Assembly: GCF_024679245.1 (NCBI RefSeq)
Contig: NC_090182.1
Span: 33,751,047 to 33,815,046 of the forward strand
DNA: 64,000 bases
Direction of reading: 5' to 3'
DNA from: Pseudorasbora parva
Taxonomy: Eukaryota; Chordata; Actinopteri; Cypriniformes; Gobionidae
Made by a program: the position numbers and the translations under genes. Under the pieces are notes generated by a model. It saw only the letters and a program-made list of their open reading frames with translations. It ran no database searches and had not been told where the DNA came from. This document shows, piece after piece, positions 11,024 through 20,307 of the stretch (its first letter is position 1; each line of letters starts with the position of its first letter).

Positions 11024-11112
11024 TTTTCTGGCTGCTGTTTTAAGAGCCCGAGTGTTCTCGTTGTATCAGTCCGTTAGATTATTTGCTTTAATCTCCTTTA
11101 AGTGCCGGGGAG

Positions 11113-11360
11113 CCACCAATCCGATTGAAGCAACGTCATGACGTAACCGGCGACGGCGTACGCGGAAGCTATAAGAAGGCGACGCCCCAAACAACAGACA
11201 GCCTTTGCGATGAAGCGAGCGCTCTACGTGTAGGTGTGGCGACGAGACGCAGTGTCTCATTCCCTCTCAGGGAACAAGGGTTACAATAGTAACCCGAGAC
11301 GTTCCCTATATCGAGGGAACTCAACACTGCGTCGACGAGTGACGACACTCTGGGAACGTC
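11113..11360 (-). repeat. DIRS copy 1 right terminal repeat and internal complementary region
   Basis: 11113-11210 is the inverted counterpart of about 21190-21295 (shared CACCAATCCGATTG, CGTCATGACGTAACCGGCGA). 11302-11358 is complementary to the outer left end (21381-21325; shared GTTCCCTATATCGAGGGAAC). A short palindrome GGTTAC...GTAACC lies at 11279-11300. Internal complementary regions template circle closure in DIRS elements. The outermost bases of the right repeat are missing, because the LINE begins directly at 11112. Confidence 0.75.
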
Positions 11361-11422
11361 AATACCCACTATGCCACACCGAGACACGCCCATCCTGGTG
11401 TGAAGCTGGAAACCAGGCACAC

Positions 11423-14400
11423 TCAGGACGCAAGCAGTCTAGCACCCGGCGTAGCCGGGAGGTCCAGCTTATAAAATCTTATAAAGGTGTGTGGATTAGC
11501 CCAACCCGCCGCCTCACAAATCTCAATAAGTGAGGCTCCCGAAAGGAGGGCCACCGAGGAGGCCAAACCCCTCGTAGAGTGAGCCCTCACGGCCATGGGT
11601 GAAGGCATACTGCGCACCCGATAAGCCGCGGCTATAGCCTGCACGATCCAGTTACTAATTGTCTGTCTCGCCGCAGGCAACCCTTTCTTAGGGGGGCCAA
11701 AGCACACCAGAAGCTGGTCCGATTTCCTCCATTGAGCTGACCTGTCCAGATAGATCCTCAATGCCCTAACCGGGCAGAGCAGGTGCAGCCTAGCTTCCTC
11801 TGCCGTCGCGTGAGGCGGAGGATGAAAAGCCTGAAGAAATACTGACCCCATCCCCGACGATGGGACCTTGGGCAAGTAGCCCGGTCTGGGATGCAAAATA
11901 GCTTTCACCCCGCCCGGGGCAAACTCCAAGCATGCCGGTGTGACCGCCAATGCCTGGAGGTCCCCCACTCTCCTCAGAGAAGTGATGGCGAGGAGAAAGG
12001 CTACCTTCAGGGTCAGATTTCTCGCCTCAGCCGACTCCAATGGTTCGAAGGGGGCCTCGGCCAGCCCTTCGAGAACCACTGCCAGGTCCCAAGCCGGGAC
12101 TCTGGGATGAGCCGCAGGCCTCAATCTTCTAGCCCCACGGAGAAAACATACAACCAAGTGGTGTCTACCCAAAGGGCCCCCTTCCAAAGGCGAGTGGAAA
12201 GCCCCTATGGCAACCACATACATCTTCAGAGTGGATGGGGTCAAACCGGCGGAGAGACGGTCTTGCAGGAACTCCAGCACTGAAGCGACTGCGCAGTCAA
12301 CTGGGTTCACCCCCCTTTCTCTACACCAGCTAGTGAAGACATTCCACTTTAGGCTATACAGTTTCCTCGTAGAGGGAGCCCTAGAGCTGAGAATGGTCTC
12401 AACGACCTCTTGTGGCAGACCCTCCTCTAGGTACTGTGCCCCCTCAGGGGCCAGACCCAGAGGTTCCACAACTCTGGCCTGGGGTGGAAAATCATACCCC
12501 CTGCCTGAGACAGCAGATCCCTCCTCAGAGGGACCTGCCATGGGGTTCCGTCTAGAAGTGCCACAATGTCGGAGAACCAAGCTCGGGACGGCCACTGGGG
12601 TGCCACTAATAGGAGGCTGATGCCCTCCCGGCGGACTCGCTCTAGAACTCCCGGGAGCAGAATGATCGGGGGAAATGTGTACAGACGCTGCCTCGGCCAC
12701 ATCTGTGTCATGGCATCCAGCCCCAACGGGGCTGAGGCTGAACCACAGCGGGCAGTGGGTCGTTTCTAAGGATGCAAACAGATCCACTTCCACTGGGCCG
12801 AACCTCTCGCACATGGCCTCCACCACCTCTGGGTGGAGCCGCCACTCACCGGGCCTCAGCCCCTGCCTCGACAGGACATCTGCTCCCTGGTTCTGGTCCC
12901 CTGGGACATACATCGCTCTGAGAGACGACAGTTTCCCCTGGGACCACAGGAGGATCTGAAGCGCCAACCTGCATAGTGGGCGCGACCTCAGACCCCCCTG
13001 GTGATTCAGATACGATACCACTGACGTATTGTCGGATTGTATCAGGACATGGTGGCCGTGAAGGTCTGGGAGAAAGCTCCCCAAAGCTTTGTAAACCGCC
13101 AACATTTCCAAGCAATTTATGTGCCAGGAGGAATGTTGGGGTCCCCACGAACCCCTCATGAACCGGCCTTCCATGACCGCGCCCCAGCCTGTGAGGGAGG
13201 CGTCTGTTGAAAGGATCTTCCTGCAACATAACGCTCCTAACACAGGCCCTTGGGACAGGAACCTCGGATTCTTCCATATGACAAGGGAACGAAGGCATCT
13301 GCGCGTTACCCTGATCATACGGAAAGGTTTTCCCCTCGAGGAAAACCCCTTGGTCCCTAGCCACCACTGGAGGGGCCTCATGTATAGCAGACCTAACGGA
13401 ATCACGTCGGACGCTGCTGCCATGAGTCCCAGCAGTCTCTGAAACTGCTTCACAGTGCGGCTGTGGCCTAGCTTCACTCCTGAGACCTCCGCCAGTATAG
13501 AACCCACACGTGCGGGAGACATGCTCGCTCGCATCGAGGTTGAGTCCCATACCACCCCGAGGAACGTGGTCCTCTGGGTGGGTGTTAACACGCTCTTGGC
13601 CGTGTTTAGTCTCAGCCCCAAGCACCTGAGATGGGCTAAAACGACATCTCGATGCCGAATCGCCATCTCGCGCGACTGTGCCATAATGAGCCAGTCGTCG
13701 ATGTAATTCAGCACACGGATGCCCTGCAGCCTCATAGGGGCCAGAGCCGCATCCATGCACTTCGTGAAGGTGCGAGGGGAAAGAGCTAGACCGAAAGGAA
13801 GTACCCGATATTGGTACGCTTCGCCCCCGAAAGCGAACCTCAGGAACTTCCTGTGGGCAGGAAGGATGGAGACGTGAAAATATGCGTCCTTTAGATCTAT
13901 CGTGACGAACCAGTCCTCGAACTGGATCAGACTCACGATCATTTGAATTGTGAGCATCTTGAACCTGAATCTCCTCAGAGACCGATTCAAGTACCTCAGA
14001 TCTAATATTGTACGTAAACCTCCACCCTTTTTGGGAACAATGAAATAACGGCTGTAAAAGCCCGACTCCCTGTCTGGCGGAGGGATTTTTTCTATCGCCT
14101 CCTTGACCAGCAGAGACTGTACTTCTTGTTCCATAACCTGCCTCTGGGCCGGGGGGACCACAGTCCAGACCACCCCGCTGAACTTTGGTGGTGGAACTCT
14201 GAACTGTAATCTGTACCCCCTTCCCACTGTACTCAGGACCCAAGCAGAAATATTCGGGAGGCACATCCATGCGCCGATATATTCTACTAGGGGAACCAGC
14301 CTCTCGAGGCTGGTCTCTGGTACCCACCGAACCCCCTGCCCGACCCCCTGAAGCGGCCACCCGGCAGAGCTTAGTCGGGGAGGATTTTCGGTGTGCGCAC

Positions 14401-14500
14401 GCATTCGCTGCCCCGCCGCAGGTCGAATTCGAGGCGGCTGGGACGGCGCACGTACGCGGGAAATTGATGAGGCCCGAAGCGTTGTTAACGGCGGGAACAC
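11423..14500 (-). CDS. DIRS RT - RNase H - tyrosine recombinase, single fused ORF
   Basis: 1025 codons. RT spans about residues 150-330, with the IDLKDAYFHVS block and the YIDD active site near 265. RNase H follows (STDASLTGWG, CLEMLAVYKAL, SDNTSVVSYLNHQGG). The tyrosine recombinase is at about 720-1010, with Arg in SLRRVGD (near 843), H-x-x-R in AHSTRG (near 972), Trp in GWANPHTF, and the nucleophile Tyr in RFYKLD (near 1007). All catalytic residues look intact. Compared with copy 3, 8 nt are missing near 12734. That shifts the end of RNase H into the overlapping recombinase frame, so the two proteins, normally on overlapping frames, are fused; residues from about 590 to 680 are therefore the upstream overlap of the recombinase frame. 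The displaced RT/RNase H frame still runs open to 12427. Expression is unknown. Confidence 0.9.
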   Translation of the reverse strand: MFPPLTTLRASSISRVRAPSQPPRIRPAAGQRMRAHTENPPRLSSAGWPLQGVGQGVRWVPETSLERLVPLVEYIGAWMCLPNISAWVLSTVGRGYRLQFRVPPPKFSGVVWTVVPPAQRQVMEQEVQSLLVKEAIEKIPPPDRESGFYSRYFIVPKKGGGLRTILDLRYLNRSLRRFRFKMLTIQMIVSLIQFEDWFVTIDLKDAYFHVSILPAHRKFLRFAFGGEAYQYRVLPFGLALSPRTFTKCMDAALAPMRLQGIRVLNYIDDWLIMAQSREMAIRHRDVVLAHLRCLGLRLNTAKSVLTPTQRTTFLGVVWDSTSMRASMSPARVGSILAEVSGVKLGHSRTVKQFQRLLGLMAAASDVIPLGLLYMRPLQWWLGTKGFSSRGKPFRMIRVTRRCLRSLVIWKNPRFLSQGPVLGALCCRKILSTDASLTGWGAVMEGRFMRGSWGPQHSSWHINCLEMLAVYKALGSFLPDLHGHHVLIQSDNTSVVSYLNHQGGLRSRPLCRLALQILLWSQGKLSSLRAMYVPGDQNQGADVLSRQGLRPGEWRLHPEVVEAMCERFGPVEVDLFASLETTHCPLWFSLSPVGAGCHDTDVAEAASVHISPDHSAPGSSRASPPGGHQPPISGTPVAVPSLVLRHCGTSRRNPMAGPSEEGSAVSGRGYDFPPQARVVEPLGLAPEGAQYLEEGLPQEVVETILSSRAPSTRKLYSLKWNVFTSWCRERGVNPVDCAVASVLEFLQDRLSAGLTPSTLKMYVVAIGAFHSPLEGGPLGRHHLVVCFLRGARRLRPAAHPRVPAWDLAVVLEGLAEAPFEPLESAEARNLTLKVAFLLAITSLRRVGDLQALAVTPACLEFAPGGVKAILHPRPGYLPKVPSSGMGSVFLQAFHPPPHATAEEARLHLLCPVRALRIYLDRSAQWRKSDQLLVCFGPPKKGLPAARQTISNWIVQAIAAAYRVRSMPSPMAVRAHSTRGLASSVALLSGASLIEICEAAGWANPHTFIRFYKLDLPATPGARLLAS

Positions 14501-14586
14501 AGCATCGATTTCCCCAGAGCTGCGGGATCGGAACGACCTCGGTCGTCCGCCCCCGGGAAGGCCAGCTCTGAGCGATCCTGCCGCAG

Positions 14587-15213
14587 CTAGGACCGCTTGC
14601 CAGAAGCCTTCTTCGCCTGAAGGACTTCCCTCAAGTCGCCCTTCGGCTTAGAAGACTTCTGGCGAGAACGTCGCCTCCTTTGCCAGGCTCCCTCGGGAGG
14701 GGCGCGGGAAGCGACGCTCTCTTTCTGCGCCTGCCTATGGGCGCTGGTGGAGGGCCGGGACTGGCCACCAGAGACCTCCCTGCTGGCTACAGGAGGCCCC
14801 TGGCGGCGAGGGAGGTACTGCCGGAAAGCCGCCGACTGCTTCCTCACCTCCTGGAATCTCTCGACAACGCTGTTGACTGCGTCGCCGAAGAGACCCACAG
14901 GAGCTATCGGGGAATCCAGAAGGAAGGATTTCTCCTTCTCCTTCATCCCCGACAGGTTCAACCAGAGGTGCCTCTCCACGCACACCATGCCAGCCATAAA
15001 GCGGCCGATGGCACGGGCCATCTCTTTGGTGACGCGGAGAGACAAGTCGGTAGCTTTCCGCAGCTCAGTGATATCGTCCGGAGACGGACCTTCTCCCTCA
15101 TCGAGCTCTTTGAGGAGCTCAGCTTGGTAGGCCTGCAGTACCGCCATGGTGTGCAGGCAACTACCAGCTCTTCCGGCCGCTCGATATGCCCTGCCCACCA
15201 GGGACGACGTGGC
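14587..15213 (-). pseudogene. DIRS gag-like protein, carboxyl part (copy 1)
   Basis: The minus-strand reading SSLVGRAYRAAGRAG...MAVLQAYQAELL...ERHLWLNLS...VVERFQEVRKQSAAFRQYLP, then a very basic tail, recurs in three other DIRS copies here. That supports it as the conserved gag-like ORF of these elements. The reading continues into 15489 only through LTR sequence and is not real there. Insertion of the LTR element after 15213 cut the gene; the amino part lies at 20308-21161. Its role is assumed from its position ahead of RT. Confidence 0.8.
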
Positions 15214-15584
15214 TGTGGCAAGGGGGGCGTGGTTCAGCGAGGTCTGCAGCGGGAGAGAGAGCCGCGGGACGAGCGGTAAGTGAGTGGGTTGGACGCAGAT
15301 TAATAACACCTGTCTCTTGTTCCAGTAATGAGCGCGGAGACGGGATAAAACACCAGCGGAACCAGAGACCAGGGAGAGAGAGAGTCGGACTGTTGATGCG
15401 ACCCACAAAGAGACTGAACCTGACCCGGAAGCCGGAAGTGCTGTGAACCGGAAGTGTTTATTGTTCATGAGTTTTGACTGCCAACACACGCCTGAGTGTG
15501 ATTTAAGTTACTATAATAAAAGAGCATCAATAGTCCTGCCGACCCCCGTGTCCTCTTCCTTCCTTCTATACAAACTTTGCTACA
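15214..15584 (+). repeat. 5' LTR of the Gmr1-like element
   Basis: TGTGGCAAGG...TTTGCTACA, 371 bp, with a TATA-like GATAAAA near 15343 and an AATAAA near 15513. It differs from the 3' copy at two sites close to its 3' end (ATAGTCC against ACAGTCC, ATACAAA against ATACGAA). Confidence 0.95.
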
Positions 15585-15585
15585 C

Positions 15586-15603
15586 TGGTGCCGAAACCCG
15601 GGA
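15586..15603 (+). promoter_or_regulatory. Primer-binding site
   Basis: TGGTGCCGAAACCCGGGA begins one base after the LTR and starts with TGG, complementary to the CCA end of a tRNA. I could not name the tRNA from memory. Confidence 0.7.
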
Positions 15604-15627
15604 AGGAAGTAGGACCGAGCCGCCGCC

Positions 15628-17841
15628 ATGCAGACGCCCTCCGCCACGCCATTTGCGGATATCATCAACTCCCTCGCGGTCCTCCACCAAGAACAACACC
15701 AGGCGATGCTAGACCTTCGGACGGAACAGGAGCGCCGCTTCGAGGCGATAGTCCAAGGCCAGCAAGAGGACCGCGAGCGGTTCCGGAGCTGGATGGATCG
15801 GGAGGTTCGCGCCGAGGCCGCCGGGCTGGCCAGCGCACCGGTCCACGTGCCCCTCCATAAAATGGGGCCGGAAGACGACCCGGAGGCCTTCATAGATCTG
15901 TTTCAGAAGGCCGCGGAGGCCTGCGGGTGGCCCCGGGCACAGTGGCCGGTGCGCCTCATCCCGCTACTATCAGGAGAAGCCCAGGCGGCCGCGCAACAAC
16001 TACCGGTCGCGAACCTCCTGAAATACGACGATCTGAAGAGGGCCATCCTTCAGCGGGTCGGCCGGACCCCGGAACAACACAGACAGCGGTTCCGATCCAT
16101 GGAGTGGGGTGAGTCCGGCCGACCCTTCGCAATGGCCCAACAGCTCCGGGACGAGTGCCGCAGATGGCTTCTGGCCGGCGGAAGCGACGTGGACCATGTT
16201 GTCGATCTGGTGGTGCTGGAGCAGTTTATCGCTCGGCTCCCAAGGAAGACCGCCGAGTGGGTCCAGTGCCACCGGCCCACGTCGCTGGAGACGGCCATCA
16301 ACCTGGCGGAGGACCACCTGGTGGCGTGCCCGGGGGTCGGCGAGCCCCCATTAACTTCTCCCTCTCTCTCTTCTCCCTCTCTCTCTCTCTCTCGCCCTGT
16401 CCCTCTCCCCAGGTCCCGCCCTCCAGGCCCTCCTCGCGTCCCCCCCAGAGGCCGGGGTGGGATGGGCCTCGGACCGTCCGGGAGTTCGCGGGCTCCGCCC
16501 AGGGGGGCGGGGCCGCTGGGGGCTGGTAGTGACAATGGCTCTGGTTCCGCCCCCTTTCCGCGCTCATTCTCCAACCCACTCCCCGCCGCAGGGGCGGCGG
16601 GTAGGCCTGGGCTGGCCTGCTGGTGGTGCGGTGATCCGGATCATTTTGTGGACCGATGTCCGATGATGGACATCGGAACAATGATCCGGATCCCGAACGT
16701 CCAGCGGACCACCCCCGATCAGGCAGGAGAGTACCAAATTCCTGTGAATATCAAGGGGGGTACATATCAGGCCTTGGTGGATTCAGGATGTAACCAAACC
16801 TCGATCCATCAAAGCCTGATGCAGCCTGGGGCATTGGATACAAGCCGCATGGTTAAGGTGCGGTGTGTGCACGGGGATGTGGTGGAATATCCGGTTGTCC
16901 CGGTCCCGATACAGTTTCGGGGGAAAAAGCATAGTATAGAGGTGGCGGTTAGTCCACACCTCCGGCATCCGCTAATTCTGGGGACAAATTGGCCCGCCTT
17001 TCCGGCTTTATTGGGGTCGTTATGCGCGGATGCCGCTTGGGAGAAAAAGGCGAGGAGGGGGCTGGCGCGAGTGCAGATTGGGGAGACTGAGACGGGACCC
17101 TTGGGGACAGCTTCAGAGGAACCGAGCGGGATCGAGAGACTGATTCTCTCGGACCGCGATGACTTTCCTCTGGAGCAGTCACAAGATGAGACCCTCAAAA
17201 ATGCCTTCCAGCAGGTCCGATCGATTGACGGTCAGTCTCTCCAACCTGCCTTGCCTGTCTCGTATCCATATTTTGCCATAATCAAGGATCGGTTGTATCG
17301 AGTGACCCAAGACACTCAGACAAAGGTAGATACAACCCAATTTTTAGTACCAAAGAGCCGCCGGGAAATGCTTTTCCAGGCGGCTCACTCTAACCCGATG
17401 GCGGGCCACCTGGGACAGGCGGCCACGCTGAATCGTTTAATGACCCGATTTTTTTGGCCAGGCATTCATGACAATGTGCGCAGGTGGTGCGCGTCTTGTC
17501 CTGAATGTCAGTTGGTAAATCCACTGGCCGCCCCAAAAGCGCCATTGCGCCCCCTTCCATTAATGCAGGTCCCCTTCGAGAGAATTGCGATGGACCTCAT
17601 CGGGCCATTAGAGCGATCCGCACGCGGACATCGTTTTGCGCTAGTTATCGTGGACTACGCAACACGATATCCGGAAGCAGTGGCTCTCCGCAACATCTCT
17701 GCGAAGAGTGTTGCGGACGCACTGTTTCGTTTAATCTCCCGAGTGGGGATTCCGAAGGAAATCCTCACTGATCAAGGCACGGCGTTTATGTCACGCACGT
17801 TAAGCGAATTGTACGGATTATTGGGCATTAAATCCATTTGA
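15628..17841 (+). CDS. Gmr1-like Gag-protease-integrase, ends at a premature TGA
   Basis: 737 codons. Gag occupies about residues 1-350, with a CCHC zinc knuckle (C-x2-C-x4-H-x4-C in CWWCGDPDHFVDRC) near 331. The protease motif ALVDSGCNQTS lies near 385. Integrase begins with an HHCC zinc region (AAHSNPMAGHLG...CASCPECQ, about 585-630) and has catalytic Asp in AMDLIGPL (near 655) and TDQGTAF (near 712). A TGA at 17839-17841 comes before the catalytic Glu. Its place in related integrases is usually taken by Arg, so a CGA to TGA change is likely. Gag and pol are in one frame without a shift. The start was chosen as the first ATG after the primer site. Confidence 0.9.
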   Translation: MQTPSATPFADIINSLAVLHQEQHQAMLDLRTEQERRFEAIVQGQQEDRERFRSWMDREVRAEAAGLASAPVHVPLHKMGPEDDPEAFIDLFQKAAEACGWPRAQWPVRLIPLLSGEAQAAAQQLPVANLLKYDDLKRAILQRVGRTPEQHRQRFRSMEWGESGRPFAMAQQLRDECRRWLLAGGSDVDHVVDLVVLEQFIARLPRKTAEWVQCHRPTSLETAINLAEDHLVACPGVGEPPLTSPSLSSPSLSLSRPVPLPRSRPPGPPRVPPRGRGGMGLGPSGSSRAPPRGAGPLGAGSDNGSGSAPFPRSFSNPLPAAGAAGRPGLACWWCGDPDHFVDRCPMMDIGTMIRIPNVQRTTPDQAGEYQIPVNIKGGTYQALVDSGCNQTSIHQSLMQPGALDTSRMVKVRCVHGDVVEYPVVPVPIQFRGKKHSIEVAVSPHLRHPLILGTNWPAFPALLGSLCADAAWEKKARRGLARVQIGETETGPLGTASEEPSGIERLILSDRDDFPLEQSQDETLKNAFQQVRSIDGQSLQPALPVSYPYFAIIKDRLYRVTQDTQTKVDTTQFLVPKSRREMLFQAAHSNPMAGHLGQAATLNRLMTRFFWPGIHDNVRRWCASCPECQLVNPLAAPKAPLRPLPLMQVPFERIAMDLIGPLERSARGHRFALVIVDYATRYPEAVALRNISAKSVADALFRLISRVGIPKEILTDQGTAFMSRTLSELYGLLGIKSI

Positions 17842-19134
17842 ACAAGCGTCTATCACCCACAAACAGACGGCTTGGTCGAACGATTTAATCGCACTCTTAA
17901 ATCCATGATCCGTAAATTCGTACAGGAAGACGCCAAAAATTGGGATTGGTGGTTAGAACCCCTCTTATTTGCTGTGCGGGAGGTCCCGCAAGCCTCCACG
18001 GGGTTTTCCCCCTTCGAGCTTCGCTACGGACGGCAGCCCCGGGGGGTGCTGGACGTCCTACGAGAAACTTGGGAGGAGGGGCCTTCTTTGGCTAAGAACG
18101 AAATTCAGTATGTGCTGGACTTGCGAACAAAACTCCACACCTTGGGGCGGCTATCGAGGGAGAATTTGTTGCAAGCCCAGGACCGCCAGAGCCGGTCATA
18201 TAACAGGGGTACAAAACTACTCAAATTCACACCGGGAGAGAAAGTGCTCGTTCTACTCCCTACGTCGAGCTCAAAATTAATGTCAAAGTGGCAGGGGCCG
18301 TTTGAGGTCGCACGACAGGTAGGAGAGCTCGATTATGAAGTGATACGATCCGATAGGAACGGGGCACGTCAAATATACCACCTCAACCTGCTAAAAAAAT
18401 GGAATGAGGTGGAATCAGTGTTGTTGATCGGGGGAGAGGATGATCTCGGGCCAGAGGCGAGCATTAAAGCGCAATCAGTCGCGCTGGCCCCTGGGGGAGA
18501 TCACCTCTCACCGTTACAACTCACTGATTTATCAAAATTGCAGGCGGAGTTCGCTGACGTGTTCTCGCCCCTACCGGGACGTACCAACTTGATTCAGCAC
18601 CATATCGAGACCGAGCCGGGCGTGGTAGTTCGCAGCCGGCCGTATCGCTTGCCTGAACACAAGAAAAAAGTAGTTCAGGAAGAATTAGGCGCAATGCTCG
18701 ACATGGGAGTAATCGAGGAGTCCAACAGTGACTGGGCAAGCCCGATAGTTTTGGTTCCCAAAACAGACGGCTCGGTCAGGTTCTGTGTGGACTACCGCAA
18801 GGTGAACGCTGTGTCGAAATTCGACGCGTATCCAATGCCGCGGGTTGACGAGTTGCTTGATCGGTTAGGCACGGCTCGATTTTATTCGACACTGGACTTA
18901 ACAAAGGGCTATTGGCAGATCCCCTTGTCTCCATTGTCCAAAGAAAAGACAGCTTTCACCACGCCGTTTGGATTACACCAATTCGTCACGCTTCCTTTCG
19001 GCTTGTTCGGGGCGCCCGCAACCTTCCAGCGACTCATGGATAGGATTTTGCGCCCCCATGCTGCATATGCTGCTGCGTACCTGGATGACATAGTGATTTA
19101 TAGTCACGATTGGCAGCGGCATATGCAGCAGTGA
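17842..19134 (+). pseudogene. Gmr1-like integrase end and reverse transcriptase, after the stop
   Basis: Same frame as the preceding ORF. It opens with the YHPQTDGLVERFNR block that holds the integrase catalytic Glu, then the integrase carboxyl region (TPGEKVLVLLP, SKWQGPFEV, YHLNLLKKW), then RT: FCVDYRKVN, STLDLTKGYWQIPL, LPFGLFGAPATFQ and the YLDDIV active site near 19080. RT after integrase is the diagnostic order. The reading ends at a stop at 19132-19134, caused by a one-base loss just before it; the continuation is in another frame. Confidence 0.9.
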
Positions 19135-19886
19135 GGGCGGTCCTGAGGTCGCTGAGGGGAGCGGGGCTCACGGCCAACCCAAAGAAGTGTGCGATTGGGC
19201 GGGTGGAAGTAAGGTATCTGGGCTTCCACTTGGGTCATGGTCAGGTGCGTCCCCAAATTGATAAGACTGCCGCAATTGCAACCTGTCCGAGGCCCAAGAC
19301 CAAAAAGGAGGTAAGACAGTTTTTGGGGCTGGCGGGATATTATAGACGGTTTATACCAAATTATTCGGACCTCACCAGCCCTTTGACTGATCTTACTAGA
19401 AAGGGGCTACCAGATACGGTCCAGTGGACGGAGCCGTGTCAACAGGCTTTTACCCAAGTGAAGGCTGCTCTATGTGGCGGGCCGCTTTTACACTCCCCTG
19501 ACTTTTCTCTCCCTTTCTTGTTGCAGACTGACGCGTCGGACAGGGGGCTGGGCGCAGTCCTGGCCCAGGAGGTGGAGGGGGGGGGAGCGGCCGGTGCTGT
19601 ACATTAGCCGTAAGCTCTCCAAGAGGGAAGCTAAGTACAGCACCATAGAGAAGGAGTGTTTGGCCATCAGATGGGCCGTTCTCACTCTCCGCTATTACCT
19701 CCTGGGGCGGGAGTTCACCCTCTGTTCGGACCACGCTCCTCTCCAATGGCTCCACCGCATGAAGGATACCAACGCGTGGATCACCCGTTGGTATCTAGCT
19801 CTTCAGCCGTTTAAATTCAAGGTGGTCCACAGGCCGGGTGCTCAGATGGCTGTGGCCGATTTCCTCTCCAGAAATGGGGGGGGGGG
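19135..19886 (+). pseudogene. Gmr1-like RT end and RNase H, two frame changes
   Basis: From 19135 to about 19577 the frame encodes the RT thumb and tether (TANPKKCAIG, LGFHLGHG, FLGLAGYYRRFIPNYS) and the first RNase H box (QTDASDRGLGAVLAQE). In a run of nine G at about 19578-19586 the frame changes again. The next frame encodes LYISRKLSKREAKYST, TIEKECLAIRWA, CSDHAPLQWLHRMKDTN and the closing VADFLSR. All RNase H acidic residues are present. A long G tract follows the coding end (19876 onward). Confidence 0.88.
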
Positions 19887-19936
19887 GGGGGCTGCAGGCC
19901 GGACGGCTCCCCGGCCTGAGTCGGGCGGTGGGGGTA

Positions 19937-20307
19937 TGTGGCAAGGGGGGCGTGGTTCAGCGAGGTCTGCAGCGGGAGAGAGAGCCGCGGGACGAGCGGT
20001 AAGTGAGTGGGTTGGACGCAGATTAATAACACCTGTCTCTTGTTCCAGTAATGAGCGCGGAGACGGGATAAAACACCAGCGGAACCAGAGACCAGGGAGA
20101 GAGAGAGTCGGACTGTTGATGCGACCCACAAAGAGACTGAACCTGACCCGGAAGCCGGAAGTGCTGTGAACCGGAAGTGTTTATTGTTCATGAGTTTTGA
20201 CTGCCAACACACGCCTGAGTGTGATTTAAGTTACTATAATAAAAGAGCATCAACAGTCCTGCCGACCCCCGTGTCCTCTTCCTTCCTTCTATACGAACTT
20301 TGCTACA
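19937..20307 (+). repeat. 3' LTR of the Gmr1-like element
   Basis: 371 bp with TGTGGC...GCTACA ends, preceded by a short purine-rich tract (GGCGGTGGGGGTA). Two differences from the 5' LTR, about 0.5 percent, point to a recent insertion. Confidence 0.95.

Larger units (their letters stand above)
6691..11112 (-). mobile_element. L2-like non-LTR retrotransposon (LINE), decayed
   Basis: On the minus strand, three coding fragments of one ORF2-type protein occur in order (10481-11023, 9868-10206, 7575-7763), followed by a long 3' UTR whose end (GCGCTATATGAAGGGAATTG) resembles the tail of fish L2 elements. A second copy of the same 3' UTR occurs in plus orientation at 21392-21950. The element is interrupted by another at 7897-9404. 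Stops and frame changes separate the fragments, so it is inactive. The 5' end abuts the DIRS copy at 11113. Confidence 0.8.
15214..20307 (+). mobile_element. Gmr1-like Ty3/gypsy LTR retrotransposon, complete structure
   Basis: It has two 371-bp LTRs that differ at only two positions, a primer-binding site directly after the 5' LTR, and a pol reading in the order protease, integrase, RT, RNase H. Most gypsy elements place integrase last; Gmr1 of cod and relatives are the described exception. Flanks are GTGGC (15209-15213) and GTGTC (20308-20312), a 5-bp duplication with one change. It interrupts the gag of DIRS copy 1 on the opposite strand. One stop and two frameshifts disable this copy. Confidence 0.9.

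Noticed and set aside
11234..11533. Plus-strand ORF over the DIRS terminal region
   Set aside because: It covers the inverted repeat and internal complementary region, which are non-coding.
14680..15279. 199-codon plus-strand ORF
   Set aside because: It lies opposite the DIRS gag, and its peptide matches nothing; the minus-strand gag reading recurs in other copies.
15276..15325. Good splice donor (GTAAGTGAG) and acceptor (TTGTTCCAG) in the Gmr1-like LTR
   Set aside because: The interval is only 50 bp and lies upstream of the TATA-like box, so it would not be in the element's own RNA.
19474..20169. 231-codon ORF running from RNase H into the 3' LTR
   Set aside because: Only the part from about 19587 to 19886 is RNase H; the front is out of frame and the end is LTR sequence.
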